DNA of 64,000 bases from an uncultured Verrucomicrobiota bacterium (GTDB lineage Bacteria; Verrucomicrobiota; Verrucomicrobiia; Opitutales; Opitutaceae): assembly GCA_903960515.1 (NCBI GenBank), contig CAJCBL010000111.1, positions 1 through 64,000 of the forward strand, read 5' to 3'. Both the position numbers and the translations under genes were made by a program. Below are positions 25,204 to 33,836 of the stretch, in pieces (the stretch's first letter is position 1; every line of letters begins with the position of its first letter). The notes under the pieces were generated by a model, which had not been told where the DNA came from, made no database searches, and saw only the letters and a list, made by a program, of their open reading frames with translations.

Positions 25204-25704
25204 CTAAGGGCTTCCTGCGGCCCGCGCCTCGCTCCACTCGCCGGCGAAACGCTCGGCCAGTTTCGCCAACGCAGCCTGCACCACCTCAGGCTTGGCCGTG
25301 TAGCCGCCGGTCTGCTGCGCCCAGGTGATCGCCGGCAGGGTAACCAAAGTCTGAAGCTTTCGCACCGGTTTCACCGGTTCCCACAACTGCAGGTCTAGGA
25401 TGAAGAAATAGCCGGTCTTGGAGATCTGGCTGAGGTTCGCGGAGATCTCAAGTGTAGGAGCCTCCGGCATACGCTCCAACACCGGAGGAGCCAGCACCCG
25501 CACCCCCGCCGCCTCCAGCACGCCGCGCACCGTCGAGATCAGTTCGGTATCGGTGAGGCCCAGCTTCGCGCCATCAGCCGAGAGCCCACGCACCTTCACG
25601 CCTATGGCCGGGAGATTTTGCAACGCGCTCATCGAAGCCACCTGCGCCGTAAGCACGGCCGCCCCACACAAGCACCACAACGCGATCAGCCGGAGGAATT
25701 TCAT
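25204..25704 (-). CDS. Hypothetical exported protein
   Basis: 166 residues with a Sec-type signal peptide (MKFLRLIALWCLCGAAVLTA, probably cut after TAQ). The mature part has GLTDTELISTVRGVLEAAGV and a beta-rich stretch (SQISKTGYFFILDLQLWEPV), a layout resembling small periplasmic proteins of outer-membrane or Tol-like assembly factors. No named family recognised. It ends about 110 nt upstream of nothing on its strand, and starts 23 bp after the stop of rlmJ, so it may be co-transcribed with it. Confidence 0.65.
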   Translation of the reverse strand: MKFLRLIALWCLCGAAVLTAQVASMSALQNLPAIGVKVRGLSADGAKLGLTDTELISTVRGVLEAAGVRVLAPPVLERMPEAPTLEISANLSQISKTGYFFILDLQLWEPVKPVRKLQTLVTLPAITWAQQTGGYTAKPEVVQAALAKLAERFAGEWSEARAAGSP

Positions 25705-25726
25705 TGGAGGAAACGTGCTGCTCCGC

Positions 25727-26590
25727 TCAGGGCGCCTCGGGCACGAGCCAATCGAGCTTGCTGCTCGCCCCGGCGTCGAGCGCGAGCAGGCGGGCCAGCT
25801 GGGCCAGCACCGGGCGCATCGCTATGTCGAACTGCCAAGGCGGGTTGATCATCGCCATCCCGCACCCACCGAGCCCGGCCTCGGCGGAGTCGGCCCGCAC
25901 CCGGAACTCCGCGATGAGGGTGGGCGCCAGGCGGCGCTCCCGCAACAGCCGGAACAGCGGGGCCGTGGCCACGCGAGCAGAGAGCGGATACCACACGGCG
26001 ACCACCGCAGCCGGGCTGCGCGCCAGGGCCTCCTCGACCGCGACGGCCACTCGGCTCATCTCGTCGGCGGCCTCGAAGGGGGGGTCGATCAGCACCAGGG
26101 CGCGGCGCTCCAGCGGGGGCAGCATCGCGCGGGGCGCTCCATAACCGTCCACCGGATACACTCGGGCCTTCTGGGCGTAGACGCTCTCCCGATCCAGCGC
26201 GGCGGCCTCGTCGGGTTGCAGTTCGCATAGCGCCAGCCGGTCATCGGGCCGGGCGAGCAGCTGGGCAAATACGGGCGAGCCGGGATAGAAGCGCAGAGTA
26301 CCCGGCTCCGCCCCGCACCGGCGGTTATACTCGCGCACCGCAGCCACCAGGTCGGCCAGCGGAGCCGGCAGACCGGGGGCGGCCCAGAGCCGGCCGATAC
26401 CGTCGGGCCATTCCGGGGCGCGCCCGCCGCCCTCAGCCAGGGCGAGATCGTAGCGCCCGCGTCCCGCATGGGTATCGAGAAACAGGAACGGCTTGGGCTT
26501 GCGCTGCATCGCGCGCACCAACTCGCGCAGAAGCAGATGTTTGAAGACGTCGGCAAAGTTGCCGGCATGGAAGGCGTGCCGGTAGTACAT
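25727..26590 (-). CDS. rlmJ: 23S rRNA (adenine(2030)-N(6))-methyltransferase RlmJ
   Basis: 287 residues. Starts MYYRHAFHAGNFADVFKHLL, the RlmJ signature. The SAM region is FLFLDTHAGRGRYDL, and catalytic motif IV is ALVLIDPPFE (D-P-P-F). It methylates A2030 of 23S rRNA in E. coli. The gene before it, YhcH-like, runs into it: the ATG at 26590 sits inside the sequence CTGCGATGT, where a TGATG stop-start overlap would be expected. Confidence 0.9.
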   Translation of the reverse strand: MYYRHAFHAGNFADVFKHLLLRELVRAMQRKPKPFLFLDTHAGRGRYDLALAEGGGRAPEWPDGIGRLWAAPGLPAPLADLVAAVREYNRRCGAEPGTLRFYPGSPVFAQLLARPDDRLALCELQPDEAAALDRESVYAQKARVYPVDGYGAPRAMLPPLERRALVLIDPPFEAADEMSRVAVAVEEALARSPAAVVAVWYPLSARVATAPLFRLLRERRLAPTLIAEFRVRADSAEAGLGGCGMAMINPPWQFDIAMRPVLAQLARLLALDAGASSKLDWLVPEAP

Positions 26591-27099
26591 CGCAGGGCGC
26601 CACCGGAGGGCACTGGTACCTTCACCACCGTCTTGCGCACCAGCACCGACTCGGCAATACGCAGGCAGGGCATGTGGCCATCGGGGGGGAAGAGGATCGC
26701 CACCTCCCCGGGGACCAGGCGCAGCCGCGATGCGAAATCGAAGTCTGCATACTTCACCAGGTCCTTGTCGGGTACGTAATCAAGGCTCACCCGCAACCGC
26801 TCGATGCTGGCCACCTCGATGGACTCCTCGCCCTCCACCAGCGCCTGCACATCGATGTAGCGGCGGTGCGACTCGAAGAAACAATCCTCGCGCCCGCGAG
26901 AGCGGTAGGCCGACTCCATCGCGTGCACTCCGTTGCCCAGCTCCACGCGCCGGGTCTCCCCCTCGGTCAGCGCAAGCAGCCCGGCATGTTCCGCAGTGCC
27001 TTTCGTGAAGCAATGCCGCAGATACTCGAACGCCTCCGCGAAGAGCGTGAATTCACAGAAGAGGTGATTGAGGTCCCCGTACGGGCCGTAGACAGCCAT
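26089..27099 (-). CDS. YhcH/YjgK/YiaL family protein with apparent stop-codon loss
   Basis: Residues 1-163 match the YhcH/YjgK/YiaL (DUF386, cupin-like) family: FFESHRRYIDVQALVEGEES, KYADFDFASRLRLVPGEVAI, FPPDGHMPCLRIAESVLVRK and TVVKVPV at the usual family end. No stop follows: the frame runs on for about 170 more codons through rlmJ in another frame, giving Ser/Arg/Pro-rich sequence with no family similarity. A single T-to-C change (TGA to CGA at 26592-26590) would explain it. Family members are linked to sugar-acid or sialic-acid metabolism and biofilm dispersal. The real product may be a 336-residue fusion or the base may be a sequencing error. Confidence 0.75.
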   Translation of the reverse strand: MAVYGPYGDLNHLFCEFTLFAEAFEYLRHCFTKGTAEHAGLLALTEGETRRVELGNGVHAMESAYRSRGREDCFFESHRRYIDVQALVEGEESIEVASIERLRVSLDYVPDKDLVKYADFDFASRLRLVPGEVAILFPPDGHMPCLRIAESVLVRKTVVKVPVPSGGALRCTTGTPSMPATLPTSSNICFCASWCARCSASPSRSCFSIPMRDAGATISPWLRAAGAPRNGPTVSAGSGPPPVCRLRWPTWWLRCASITAGAGRSRVLCASIPARPYLPSCSPGPMTGWRYANCNPTRPPRWIGRASTPRRPECIRWTVMERPARCCPRWSAAPWC

Positions 27100-27284
27100 G
27101 TTGCCCCCAAAAGGTCCGGTACGGGAGGCAGGTCACAAGCTTATTCCGGACAACTCCTACGGCCGGGCGCAACGCCAGGCGGTTGCGCCGCCGCGAATTG
27201 CCCCCTCACAGCGGGGCCCGATCGCGGCCGCCACGAAACTTTCGCTCGCCCGCCGGGCTCCATTTGGTCGAAAGTGGGCGGCAC

Positions 27285-27548
27285 ATGAACGTCGAAATCG
27301 GCTATTGGAAACGCACGGAGGACGGCCGCAAGTTCAAGGTGCGACTGCGCGTCTTCGGCGGAAAGATCATCTGGGAGCACCAGCCCGCACGTTTCGAGGA
27401 CTGGGTACCATACCCAGAACCCGACGACGACGACTGGGAGACGGTCATCGGGGAGGCGAACAAGCGCGAACCTCGCCGGGTCATCCACGACAAGGTCCTC
27501 GCGCTCATCCGCCGTCGCGGCCGCGCCCAAGGCTGCGCCGACGGCTGA
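27285..27548 (+). CDS. Hypothetical protein (87 aa)
   Basis: A small basic/acidic protein, MNVEIGYWKRTEDGRKFKVR then LRVFGGKIIWEHQPARFEDW and a DDDDW stretch. No signal peptide or membrane segment. I recognise no named domain. Coding-type composition and divergence from the YhcH-like gene support it as real. The start at 27285 follows a GGCGGCAC region without a clear Shine-Dalgarno, so it is the best but not certain choice. Confidence 0.6.
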   Translation: MNVEIGYWKRTEDGRKFKVRLRVFGGKIIWEHQPARFEDWVPYPEPDDDDWETVIGEANKREPRRVIHDKVLALIRRRGRAQGCADG

Positions 27549-27597
27549 GGCGGGTTCCGGCAACCCGCGTGGGTCCAAACCGCTCCGCCGAAAGCTC

Positions 27598-27627
27598 GGG
27601 GCCCGCGCGGTAGCGGCCCGCACCTAC
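27598..27627. repeat. REP-like palindrome
   Basis: On the minus strand: TGTAGG then a GC-rich imperfect palindrome (GCGGGCC/GGGCCC). It lies between two convergent genes, the usual place for REPs. Confidence 0.55.
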
Positions 27628-27658
27628 AATCCCATCCCGCACCCCGCCGGCCCCCACC

Positions 27659-28168
27659 TCACTTGCCGAAGGAGCGCCAGCGCGCCCAAACCACCAGAAA
27701 CGACGGCGCAAAATCCTGCGGGCGCTCCCGTACCCAGATGTCGACTTCGACCGGCGTGCGCCAGACCACTTCGCTGATCTCATCGGCTTTGGGCCGCACC
27801 GGCCCGTCGTGCCGGCACGAGTAGACCCACACAAACTCGCGCCCGGTGTCCTCGCAGGCGAGTACCCGACTCAAACGAGCGGGCACCTCCGTAGCCACTA
27901 TCCCGAGCTCCTCGCCCATCTCGCGCACGATCGCCGTATCGTAATCCTCGCCGCGGTCCACATGCCCCGAGGCCGAGGCCGCCCACTGATTGGGATACAT
28001 ATCCTTCGTCGCCGAGCGCTTCTGCAGAAGCACCCGTCCTGCGGAGTCGAACACCAGCAAGTGCACCGCCCGGTGCAACAGCCCTCGGGCATGCACCTCG
28101 CGCCGCGGCGCCGCGCCGACCACGCAATCCTGCTCATCGACTACATCGAACCATTCCTCGTGGGACAT
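27659..28168 (-). CDS. NUDIX hydrolase
   Basis: 169 residues from the ATG at 28168 (MSHEEWFDVVDEQDCVVG). The NUDIX box is complete: GHVDRGEDYDTAIVREMGEE followed by LGI. VFDSAGRVLLQKRSATKDMY and PNQWAASASGHV before it resemble isopentenyl-diphosphate isomerase-like and YfcD-type NUDIX proteins. It hydrolyses a nucleoside-diphosphate-linked substrate that cannot be named from sequence. Downstream of a pseudouridine synthase on the same strand (gap about 100 bp). Confidence 0.88.
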   Translation of the reverse strand: MSHEEWFDVVDEQDCVVGAAPRREVHARGLLHRAVHLLVFDSAGRVLLQKRSATKDMYPNQWAASASGHVDRGEDYDTAIVREMGEELGIVATEVPARLSRVLACEDTGREFVWVYSCRHDGPVRPKADEISEVVWRTPVEVDIWVRERPQDFAPSFLVVWARWRSFGK

Positions 28169-28270
28169 GCCCTTCGGTGTGGCGGAAAAACTGCCCCCGG
28201 GCAACTCCTCGCCCTCGCATCCAGTCATCCACTCCAAGGCGGGAAGCCCGGAGGGGGGCGGCCGTGAACC

Positions 28271-29068
28271 TCAAGGTTCCTCCGCCTCTGCCGCAGCCAG
28301 CGTTGCCGCGTCGATACCCATCCGCTCCAGCGCGAAGGCGCACAGATCGCCGGCGAGCGGCGCGCGGAAGGTCCGCCCTCCCTCGCCGGGATCGAAACGC
28401 ATCTCCAGCGCATGCAGGGCGTGGCGGGGCAACGTGAGCTGCTCCGCCAGGCGCGGGGTGAAGCCGTCGCGGATGAACTCGAGGAAGAGGAGCTGGTCGG
28501 GGCCGTATAGCTTGTCCCCTAGCAGCGGATGCCCGAGCTCCGCGGCGTGCACCCGAATCTGGTGCTGGCGCCCGGTGCGCGGCCGCACCTTCGCCAAGGT
28601 ATATCCGCCTCCCCACGCCAGAGGGAGGAACTCCGTCATCGCCGGGCGCCCCTCCGGCCCGCGCACCACGGCCTGCCGGGCCACGATCAGGCTGGCGAGG
28701 TCGCGCCCCAGCGGGGCGTCGAGCACAACCGGCTCCCGCAGTTCCCCGCAAAGGATCGCAAGATATAGTTTGCGTACCCGCCGCCCCTCTACGGCCGTCT
28801 GCAACCGGCCCGCCATCACCGAGTTCTTCGCGAAGACCATCACCCCGCTGGTTTCACGGTCGAGCCGGTAGATCATGTGCACACGCGGCAGCGCCAAGTG
28901 CTCGCGGCACGCGCCCACCAGAGAGGACCAGGGGCCGTTCTTCGAGGGGTGGCAGACGAGGTCTCCCGGCTTGTTGAGGACAATCACATCGCCGTCCTCC
29001 TCCACGATCCAGCGAGGGAACTCCGCCGGATCGACCAGCCGCGGGCCGGGATCAGGTGCGGCCGTCAT
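28271..29068 (-). CDS. RluA-family pseudouridine synthase
   Basis: 265 residues. The catalytic motif is HMIYRLDRETSGVMVFAKNS (R-L-D), preceded by VIVLNKPGDLVCHPS and followed by KVRPRTGRQHQIRVHAAELG and HPLLGDKLYG, all diagnostic of RluA-type uridine isomerases of rRNA or tRNA. There is no S4 domain. The start ATG at 29068 overlaps by 4 nt (ATGA) the stop of the SDR-like frame upstream, which suggests the two were once an operon. Target uridine unknown. Confidence 0.9.
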   Translation of the reverse strand: MTAAPDPGPRLVDPAEFPRWIVEEDGDVIVLNKPGDLVCHPSKNGPWSSLVGACREHLALPRVHMIYRLDRETSGVMVFAKNSVMAGRLQTAVEGRRVRKLYLAILCGELREPVVLDAPLGRDLASLIVARQAVVRGPEGRPAMTEFLPLAWGGGYTLAKVRPRTGRQHQIRVHAAELGHPLLGDKLYGPDQLLFLEFIRDGFTPRLAEQLTLPRHALHALEMRFDPGEGGRTFRAPLAGDLCAFALERMGIDAATLAAAEAEEP

Positions 29069-29625
29069 CGGCGAGCCTCCTGCTGCCGGGCTGACTGCGT
29101 AAACCGGTGGCGGACTTGCCCCAACGCGGACACCCTTGCTGCCCGCGCACCGTGCAACCCGCCCCCTCGCCGGCACTTTTGGTGCTGTAGAAGCCCGTTG
29201 AGGAACAACGGGGCCCCGACCCTGACCAACCGCCTGTCAAGCCGCCCGGCGAGTTCCGCGGCAGAAAAATTTCCGCAGAAAGTGAATCCGCTGTTGTTAA
29301 TCAAAAGCATTTCGGACCGATTAGGTACCAGCTGAATGAATCCGATGGCCTCCCCCGCCGCCTTCTGGCGCAGCTCCGGTTTCCCCACGTCGCACGCCAC
29401 GTGCACCGGGCGCGCGCACACCTCTGCCACAAGCCCTTGCGGGGCTTGGCTGCGCAGGTTGCAAACAGCCACCCCCGGCTTAGCCTCCGCGGGCACGGAT
29501 ATGAACGCTTTCCCTATACCGGAACAACCGCCGGTCACCACGGTTAACGTGAAGGGCGCAAGGGCGTTTTCGTAATTGAACACGGTCCCACTAATTGCGC
29601 CTCCCACACCCAAAACAAGGAGCAA
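29065..29625 (-). pseudogene. Decayed short-chain dehydrogenase
   Basis: The frame shows SDR motifs only in its first two thirds: LTVVTGGCSGIGKAFISV (cofactor glycines) and EMLLINNSGFTFCGNFSAAE (NAG-like segment with Asn-Asn-Ser). The expected catalytic Ser and Tyr-x3-Lys are missing. Instead the last 60 residues are Arg/Gln/Gly-rich and look out of frame. A frameshift or internal loss is the simplest reading. Its stop overlaps the start of the pseudouridine synthase gene. Confidence 0.55.
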
Positions 29626-29633
29626 AACGAACC

Positions 29634-30008
29634 ATGAAATCAGATACCAATCCGCACGAAATCATCGTCTCGGGCATTCATGTCGAACTGACCCAAGCGT
29701 TGAAGGCCTACGTCGTGGACAAGATGAATCGATTGTTCACCCACGAGGACAAGATCGTCCGGATTCGCGTTGAGATAGAATTTGACGACCGCAAGGCCAA
29801 GGAGGACCGCTTCACCGCCAAGGCCCACGTCCAGATCCACGGACCCGACACCAACATCTCGGTGACCTCCGACGACGCCTACAAATCCGTCGATCTGCTC
29901 GTCGACAAGCTCGACCGCAAAATCCTCAGCCGAGCCAGCATGCACAAGGAGAAGCGCAACCACCCCCACATCGTCGAACTTGAGGCCACCTTGCCCAAGG
30001 TCGGCTGA
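29634..30008 (+). CDS. hpf: Ribosome hibernation promoting factor, short form (HPF/RaiA family)
   Basis: 124 residues. ISGIHVELTQALKAYVVDKM-type start, then RVEIEFDDRKAKEDRFTAKA and HVQIHGPDTNISVTSDDAYK, ending in a basic helix (SVDLLVDKLDRKILSRASMH). This is the beta-alpha-beta-beta-beta-alpha fold of the S30AE family, without the long-HPF dimerisation domain. It binds the decoding centre in stationary phase. The AAGGAG-type Shine-Dalgarno (CAAGGAGC) 8 bp before the ATG at 29634 supports the start. Confidence 0.93.
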   Translation: MKSDTNPHEIIVSGIHVELTQALKAYVVDKMNRLFTHEDKIVRIRVEIEFDDRKAKEDRFTAKAHVQIHGPDTNISVTSDDAYKSVDLLVDKLDRKILSRASMHKEKRNHPHIVELEATLPKVG

Positions 30009-30035
30009 TTCCCCAACAACTCTCCGCAAAACACG

Positions 30036-30063
30036 GCCGCACCCCAGACGGGGTGCGGCTTTT
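30036..30063 (+). terminator. Rho-independent terminator after hpf
   Basis: A perfect 10-bp stem GCCGCACCCC / GGGGTGCGGC with loop AGAC, followed by TTTT, 27 bp after the hpf stop. Confidence 0.95.
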
Positions 30064-30254
30064 CCATGCCCCACTACGTACAACCGCGCAGCGTATGGGC
30101 CGGCCCGGGCGCGAGCAAAGTACCAAGCCCCTCCGATCCCGCCTCGCCGAAGGCTGCCCCGCCCGCGCTTCCGTGGTCCCCCGCTCTCGCCCACGTCCCC
30201 TTTCGTTCCGCTATTGCGCGCCCCCAAAAACGCCTCGCATCCTCACCCCTCACC

Positions 30255-30902
30255 GTGAACGCCCTCCGCTCCGCCCGCTTCTACGCTATCCTGGACACCG
30301 GCTATGTGCCCCGCGAACGCTGGATCTCCACCTGCCGTGCCCTCCTGCTCGGTGGGGCCGACATCGTCCAACTCCGCGCCAAGCGCCAAACCCCGGCCGA
30401 GCGCCGAGCCCTCCTTGAGGAGATCCTTCCGCTCTTCAGTCCAGGCACCGTCGTCGCTGCGCCCCCGCCGTTGATCGTCAACGACGACCTCGCGCTGGCC
30501 CTCGCGTATCCGAACCTCGGGCTACATGTGGGCCAGGACGACCTTGCACCTGTGCTCGCCCGCGAACGCCTCGGGCCGGGCCGCCTCCTCGGCCTCTCCA
30601 CTCACTCACCCGAGCAGGTGCGCACCGCATTGGCGCTGCCCCACGGCACCCTCGACTATTTCGCAGTCGGCCCGGTATTCGCCACGCCCACCAAGCCCGA
30701 CTACACCCCCGTCGGGCTCGACCTGGTCCGCCATGTAACCGCCACGCAACCCGCGCTTCCATGGTTCTGCATCGGCGGAATCAAGTGCGCCAACCTCGCC
30801 GAAGTCCGTGCCGCCGGAGGCTCTCGCGTGGTCGTTGTCTCCGAAGTGCTCTGCGCCGCCGATCCCGCTGAGTTGATCCGCCACTACCGCACCTTGCTCT
30901 GA
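30255..30902 (+). CDS. thiE: Thiamine phosphate synthase
   Basis: 215 residues from a GTG at 30255. TIM-barrel motifs: GADIVQLRAKRQTPAERRAL, PLIVNDDLALALAYPNLGLH, GLHVGQDDL, LLGLSTHSPEQV, LDYFAVGPVFATPTKPDY and WFCIGGIKCANL. It couples HMP-PP with thiazole phosphate to form thiamine monophosphate. The GTG start is chosen because the preceding sequence (from 30066) is not family-like. No TPP riboswitch was found between the hpf terminator and the gene. Confidence 0.92.
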   Translation: MNALRSARFYAILDTGYVPRERWISTCRALLLGGADIVQLRAKRQTPAERRALLEEILPLFSPGTVVAAPPPLIVNDDLALALAYPNLGLHVGQDDLAPVLARERLGPGRLLGLSTHSPEQVRTALALPHGTLDYFAVGPVFATPTKPDYTPVGLDLVRHVTATQPALPWFCIGGIKCANLAEVRAAGGSRVVVVSEVLCAADPAELIRHYRTLL

Positions 30903-31145
30903 ACGCGTCGCTGTTTCCCCATGGCAACACGCATCGAGTACCCCGCACGCCGCCGTTCTGCCGTTCGGGCAAATCTTCGGCCTTAAGGTTACCGCCTCGG
31001 CGGCCGATTCTACGGCCCACGTTTGGCCTCCCGCCCCGGAATTGGGAGCACGCATGCGCCCTGTCGTTCCCTCCTTCCGTATCGAGCGCCCCGCCCGTTC
31101 AGCTTCCAGCCTTCGGCATTCTGCCTTCAGACTTCCATCGTCCCC

Positions 31146-32885
31146 ATGTCCCTCCTCGTGTTTCTCGTCGCCTCCGGAGCCGTGCTCGCCCTCGCCTATC
31201 GTTGGCGCGGCCGCTACCTCTCCCGCTACTTCCAGCTCGACGCCTCGGCCCCGATGCCATCGCACACCCAGCGCGACGGGCTCGACTTCGAACCGGCCAA
31301 GGCCTCGTACCTGCTCCCCCAGCACTTCTCAGCCATCGCTGCCGCCGGCCCGATCGTGGGGCCGATTCTCGCCGCCTCGATCTTCGGGTGGGTACCGGCC
31401 TGGATCTGGCTCATCGTGGGGGCCATCCTCATCGGTGGTGTCCACGACATGGCCACACTGGTCGCCTCCGTGCGCCACGAAGGACGCTCCATCGCCGAGA
31501 TCGTTCGCCGCTACATGAACCGCCGCAGCTACCTGCTCTTCCTCGCGTTCATCTGGATCTCGCTGGTCTACGTAATCATCGCCTTTGCCGATGTCACCGC
31601 CGGCACCTTCGTGCAGAAGGCCACCTCCGCGGGCACCGACGCCCCCGGGCCCGCCGTCGCCACTTCATCGATCCTATACCTGCTGCTCGCAATCGTGATG
31701 GGCCTTACGGTACGCTACACCAAGCTCGGTGAAGGCCGCGCAAAGCTCATCTTCCTGCCCCTCGTAGTCGGCTCGATCATCATGGGGCCCAGCCTGCCCT
31801 TCGACCTCGGGGCCCTCACCGGCGCAGCCCGCCCTCAGATGCTCTGGGACCTCGTGCTGCTGGGCTACTGCTTCTTCGCCGCCCTCGCCCCGGTATGGCT
31901 GCTCCTCCAACCCCGCGGTGCCCTCGGCGGCTATTTCCTCTACGTGATCATGGCCGTGGGCGTGCTCGGCATCGTCGTAGGCTCGCTCAACGGCAGCCTC
32001 ACCATCCAAGCGCCCGCCTTTGGTACCGGAAACCTCTTCACATTCAGCGGCACCACCCCGCCGATGCTCCCGGTGCTCTTCATCACCATCGCCTGCGGCG
32101 CCTGCTCGGGCTTCCACTCCATCGTCGCCAGCGGCACCACATCCAAGCAACTCGACAAGGAGACCGACGCCCGCCCGGTCGCCTACGGCGGCATGCTCCT
32201 GGAATCCTTCCTCGCCTGCCTCAGCCTGGCCACCGTGATGATCCTCGCCAAGCCCACCGGCCGCCCCGACCTCACCTATGCCGACGGCATCGCCATTTTC
32301 ATGAACCAGGCCTCTTTCGGGGCCATCTCCGTAGACATCGCCCGCCAGTTCGGCCTGCTCTGTTTCGCCACCTTTGTCTTCGACACCCTCGACGCCTGCA
32401 CGCGCCTCGCCCGCTTTGTGCTCATGGAATTTACCGGCTGGAAATCGCGCACCAGCCTCTATGGCGCCACCCTCGTCAGCGTCGCCATCCCGGCACTCGT
32501 GCTCACGCTCCCGCCCACCTTGGTCAACGGTGTCGAGCAGCCGCTCTGGCGCATCTTCTGGAATCTCTTCGGCAGCTCCAACCAACTACTCGCCGCCCTG
32601 GCCCTGCTCGCCGTCACCGTATGGCTCGCACGCCGCGGCCGCACCCCTTGGCTCACCCTTGGGCCCACAATCGTCATGCTGATCATGACAACGTGGAGCC
32701 TCGGCATCACCCTCCAGCAGCATTTTGGCCGCATCGTAGCGCACACGGCCGCCCCCGTGCAGCATCTGGAAGGCGTTGTGGCTCTTATTCTCGTGGTGAT
32801 GGCGCTCTGGCTGGTGGTCGAGGCCATCCTGCTCGCCCGCCGGCCCGCTCTGACCGCTGCCGAGCCCGCTCCGCAGCTCGAGTAG
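31146..32885 (+). CDS. Carbon starvation protein CstA family transporter
   Basis: 579 residues with many membrane segments. MSLLVFLVASGAVLALAYRW is the start, then FEPAKASYLLPQHFSAIAAA and GPIVGPILAASIFGWVPAWI (the CstA N-terminal hallmark), VHDMATLVASVRHEGRSIAE, CGACSGFHSIVASGTTSKQL and FGSSNQLLAALALLAVTVWL. Family members import pyruvate and peptides under carbon limitation. The CstA C-terminal extension is short. The ATG at 31146 gives the canonical start. No local regulator is evident. Confidence 0.92.
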   Translation: MSLLVFLVASGAVLALAYRWRGRYLSRYFQLDASAPMPSHTQRDGLDFEPAKASYLLPQHFSAIAAAGPIVGPILAASIFGWVPAWIWLIVGAILIGGVHDMATLVASVRHEGRSIAEIVRRYMNRRSYLLFLAFIWISLVYVIIAFADVTAGTFVQKATSAGTDAPGPAVATSSILYLLLAIVMGLTVRYTKLGEGRAKLIFLPLVVGSIIMGPSLPFDLGALTGAARPQMLWDLVLLGYCFFAALAPVWLLLQPRGALGGYFLYVIMAVGVLGIVVGSLNGSLTIQAPAFGTGNLFTFSGTTPPMLPVLFITIACGACSGFHSIVASGTTSKQLDKETDARPVAYGGMLLESFLACLSLATVMILAKPTGRPDLTYADGIAIFMNQASFGAISVDIARQFGLLCFATFVFDTLDACTRLARFVLMEFTGWKSRTSLYGATLVSVAIPALVLTLPPTLVNGVEQPLWRIFWNLFGSSNQLLAALALLAVTVWLARRGRTPWLTLGPTIVMLIMTTWSLGITLQQHFGRIVAHTAAPVQHLEGVVALILVVMALWLVVEAILLARRPALTAAEPAPQLE

Positions 32886-33149
32886 AATTCATGCGTTTCC
32901 CCCGCGCGGACTGCCCCCGACCACCCGATACGCTCGGCGAAAAGAGTCCCCAGGCTCTTAGCGCAGCAACCCACACGCCGCCCCTCGGCGGCGCGCCGGG
33001 CCCAGGCATCGCGTTGCCGGTGCCCGTTCCTCGCCCGTTTCTGTACCCGCCGCGCCGCTCCGCACTCGCCCCCGCAGCGGGTTCAGTAATGCTAGGCGGG
33101 GCCGATCATTGAATCGGCACTCTCGATTTCCGCCCCGCCGCCAACTCCC

Positions 33150-33836
33150 ATGCCCGCCCTCGCCCCAGCCGTCTCCAAGCCTTCGGCCATCGGCCCCGTA
33201 GGGCTGCTGCTCATCGTTGTCTTCCTCCTGGCAGTAGGTGTGGCCGGAATGAGCACGGGCAATTGGGTCAAGCAGCTCGACCAGCCGGCTCCCTCGACCT
33301 ACCGCGTATCGGCCGGCGAAGAGGGCAAGTTCTTCCTCAAGCTCACCCTGAAATCCATCAAAGGGCTGCACCACACCAACGGGGTCCGCGGCCATCTCGA
33401 AGTCCCCGGCGATGCGACGCCCCGCGCCCTCGCAGTGCACGATGCCACCAGCACGGAATGGGAGAAGAAGATCAAAATCCCCCAGTTCCTAGCCAAGACT
33501 CCGACCGTGGCCGATATCGAGTCGAACGTCATACTCCTACTCGAAACGCGAATACCCGCCGACCTCGCCCTCATCGGGCGCACCGTGCCCCTCACCTTCG
33601 ACCTCGACATGACCATCCCTCGGGTCAACCCCATGAACCTCAAATCCGGCCTGGAGGTTCCGGTGAAAGACTCGTGGACGGTGCAGGTTGAGATCATGCC
33701 GCCCGGATACGCCCGCATCTATCAGCGAACCGGCCGCATTGCTCTCATCGTCGCGGGCATCGCCGTGGCCCTCGGGATGCTCAAAGTGCGCCTCGGGCGG
33801 AAAGCCTCCAGGGTCGCTCCCGCCCCCGCCAGCTGA
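33150..33836 (+). CDS. Hypothetical membrane protein (228 aa)
   Basis: One N-terminal membrane segment (GPVGLLLIVVFLLAVGVAGM, about 15-36), a roughly 150-residue beta-rich domain outside the cytoplasm (KFFLKLTLKSIKGLHHTNGV, SNVILLLETRIPADLALIGR), and a second membrane segment near the end (IALIVAGIAVALGMLKV) with a basic tail. No family recognised. It lies tail-to-tail with the exosortase, and an unbroken extension of the exosortase frame runs antisense through its last 300 nt. Confidence 0.7.
   Translation: MPALAPAVSKPSAIGPVGLLLIVVFLLAVGVAGMSTGNWVKQLDQPAPSTYRVSAGEEGKFFLKLTLKSIKGLHHTNGVRGHLEVPGDATPRALAVHDATSTEWEKKIKIPQFLAKTPTVADIESNVILLLETRIPADLALIGRTVPLTFDLDMTIPRVNPMNLKSGLEVPVKDSWTVQVEIMPPGYARIYQRTGRIALIVAGIAVALGMLKVRLGRKASRVAPAPAS

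Noticed and set aside
30064-30254. Possible TPP riboswitch upstream of thiE
   Set aside because: The conserved THI-box cores (CUGAGA, and the ACCUGA-type motif) were not found.
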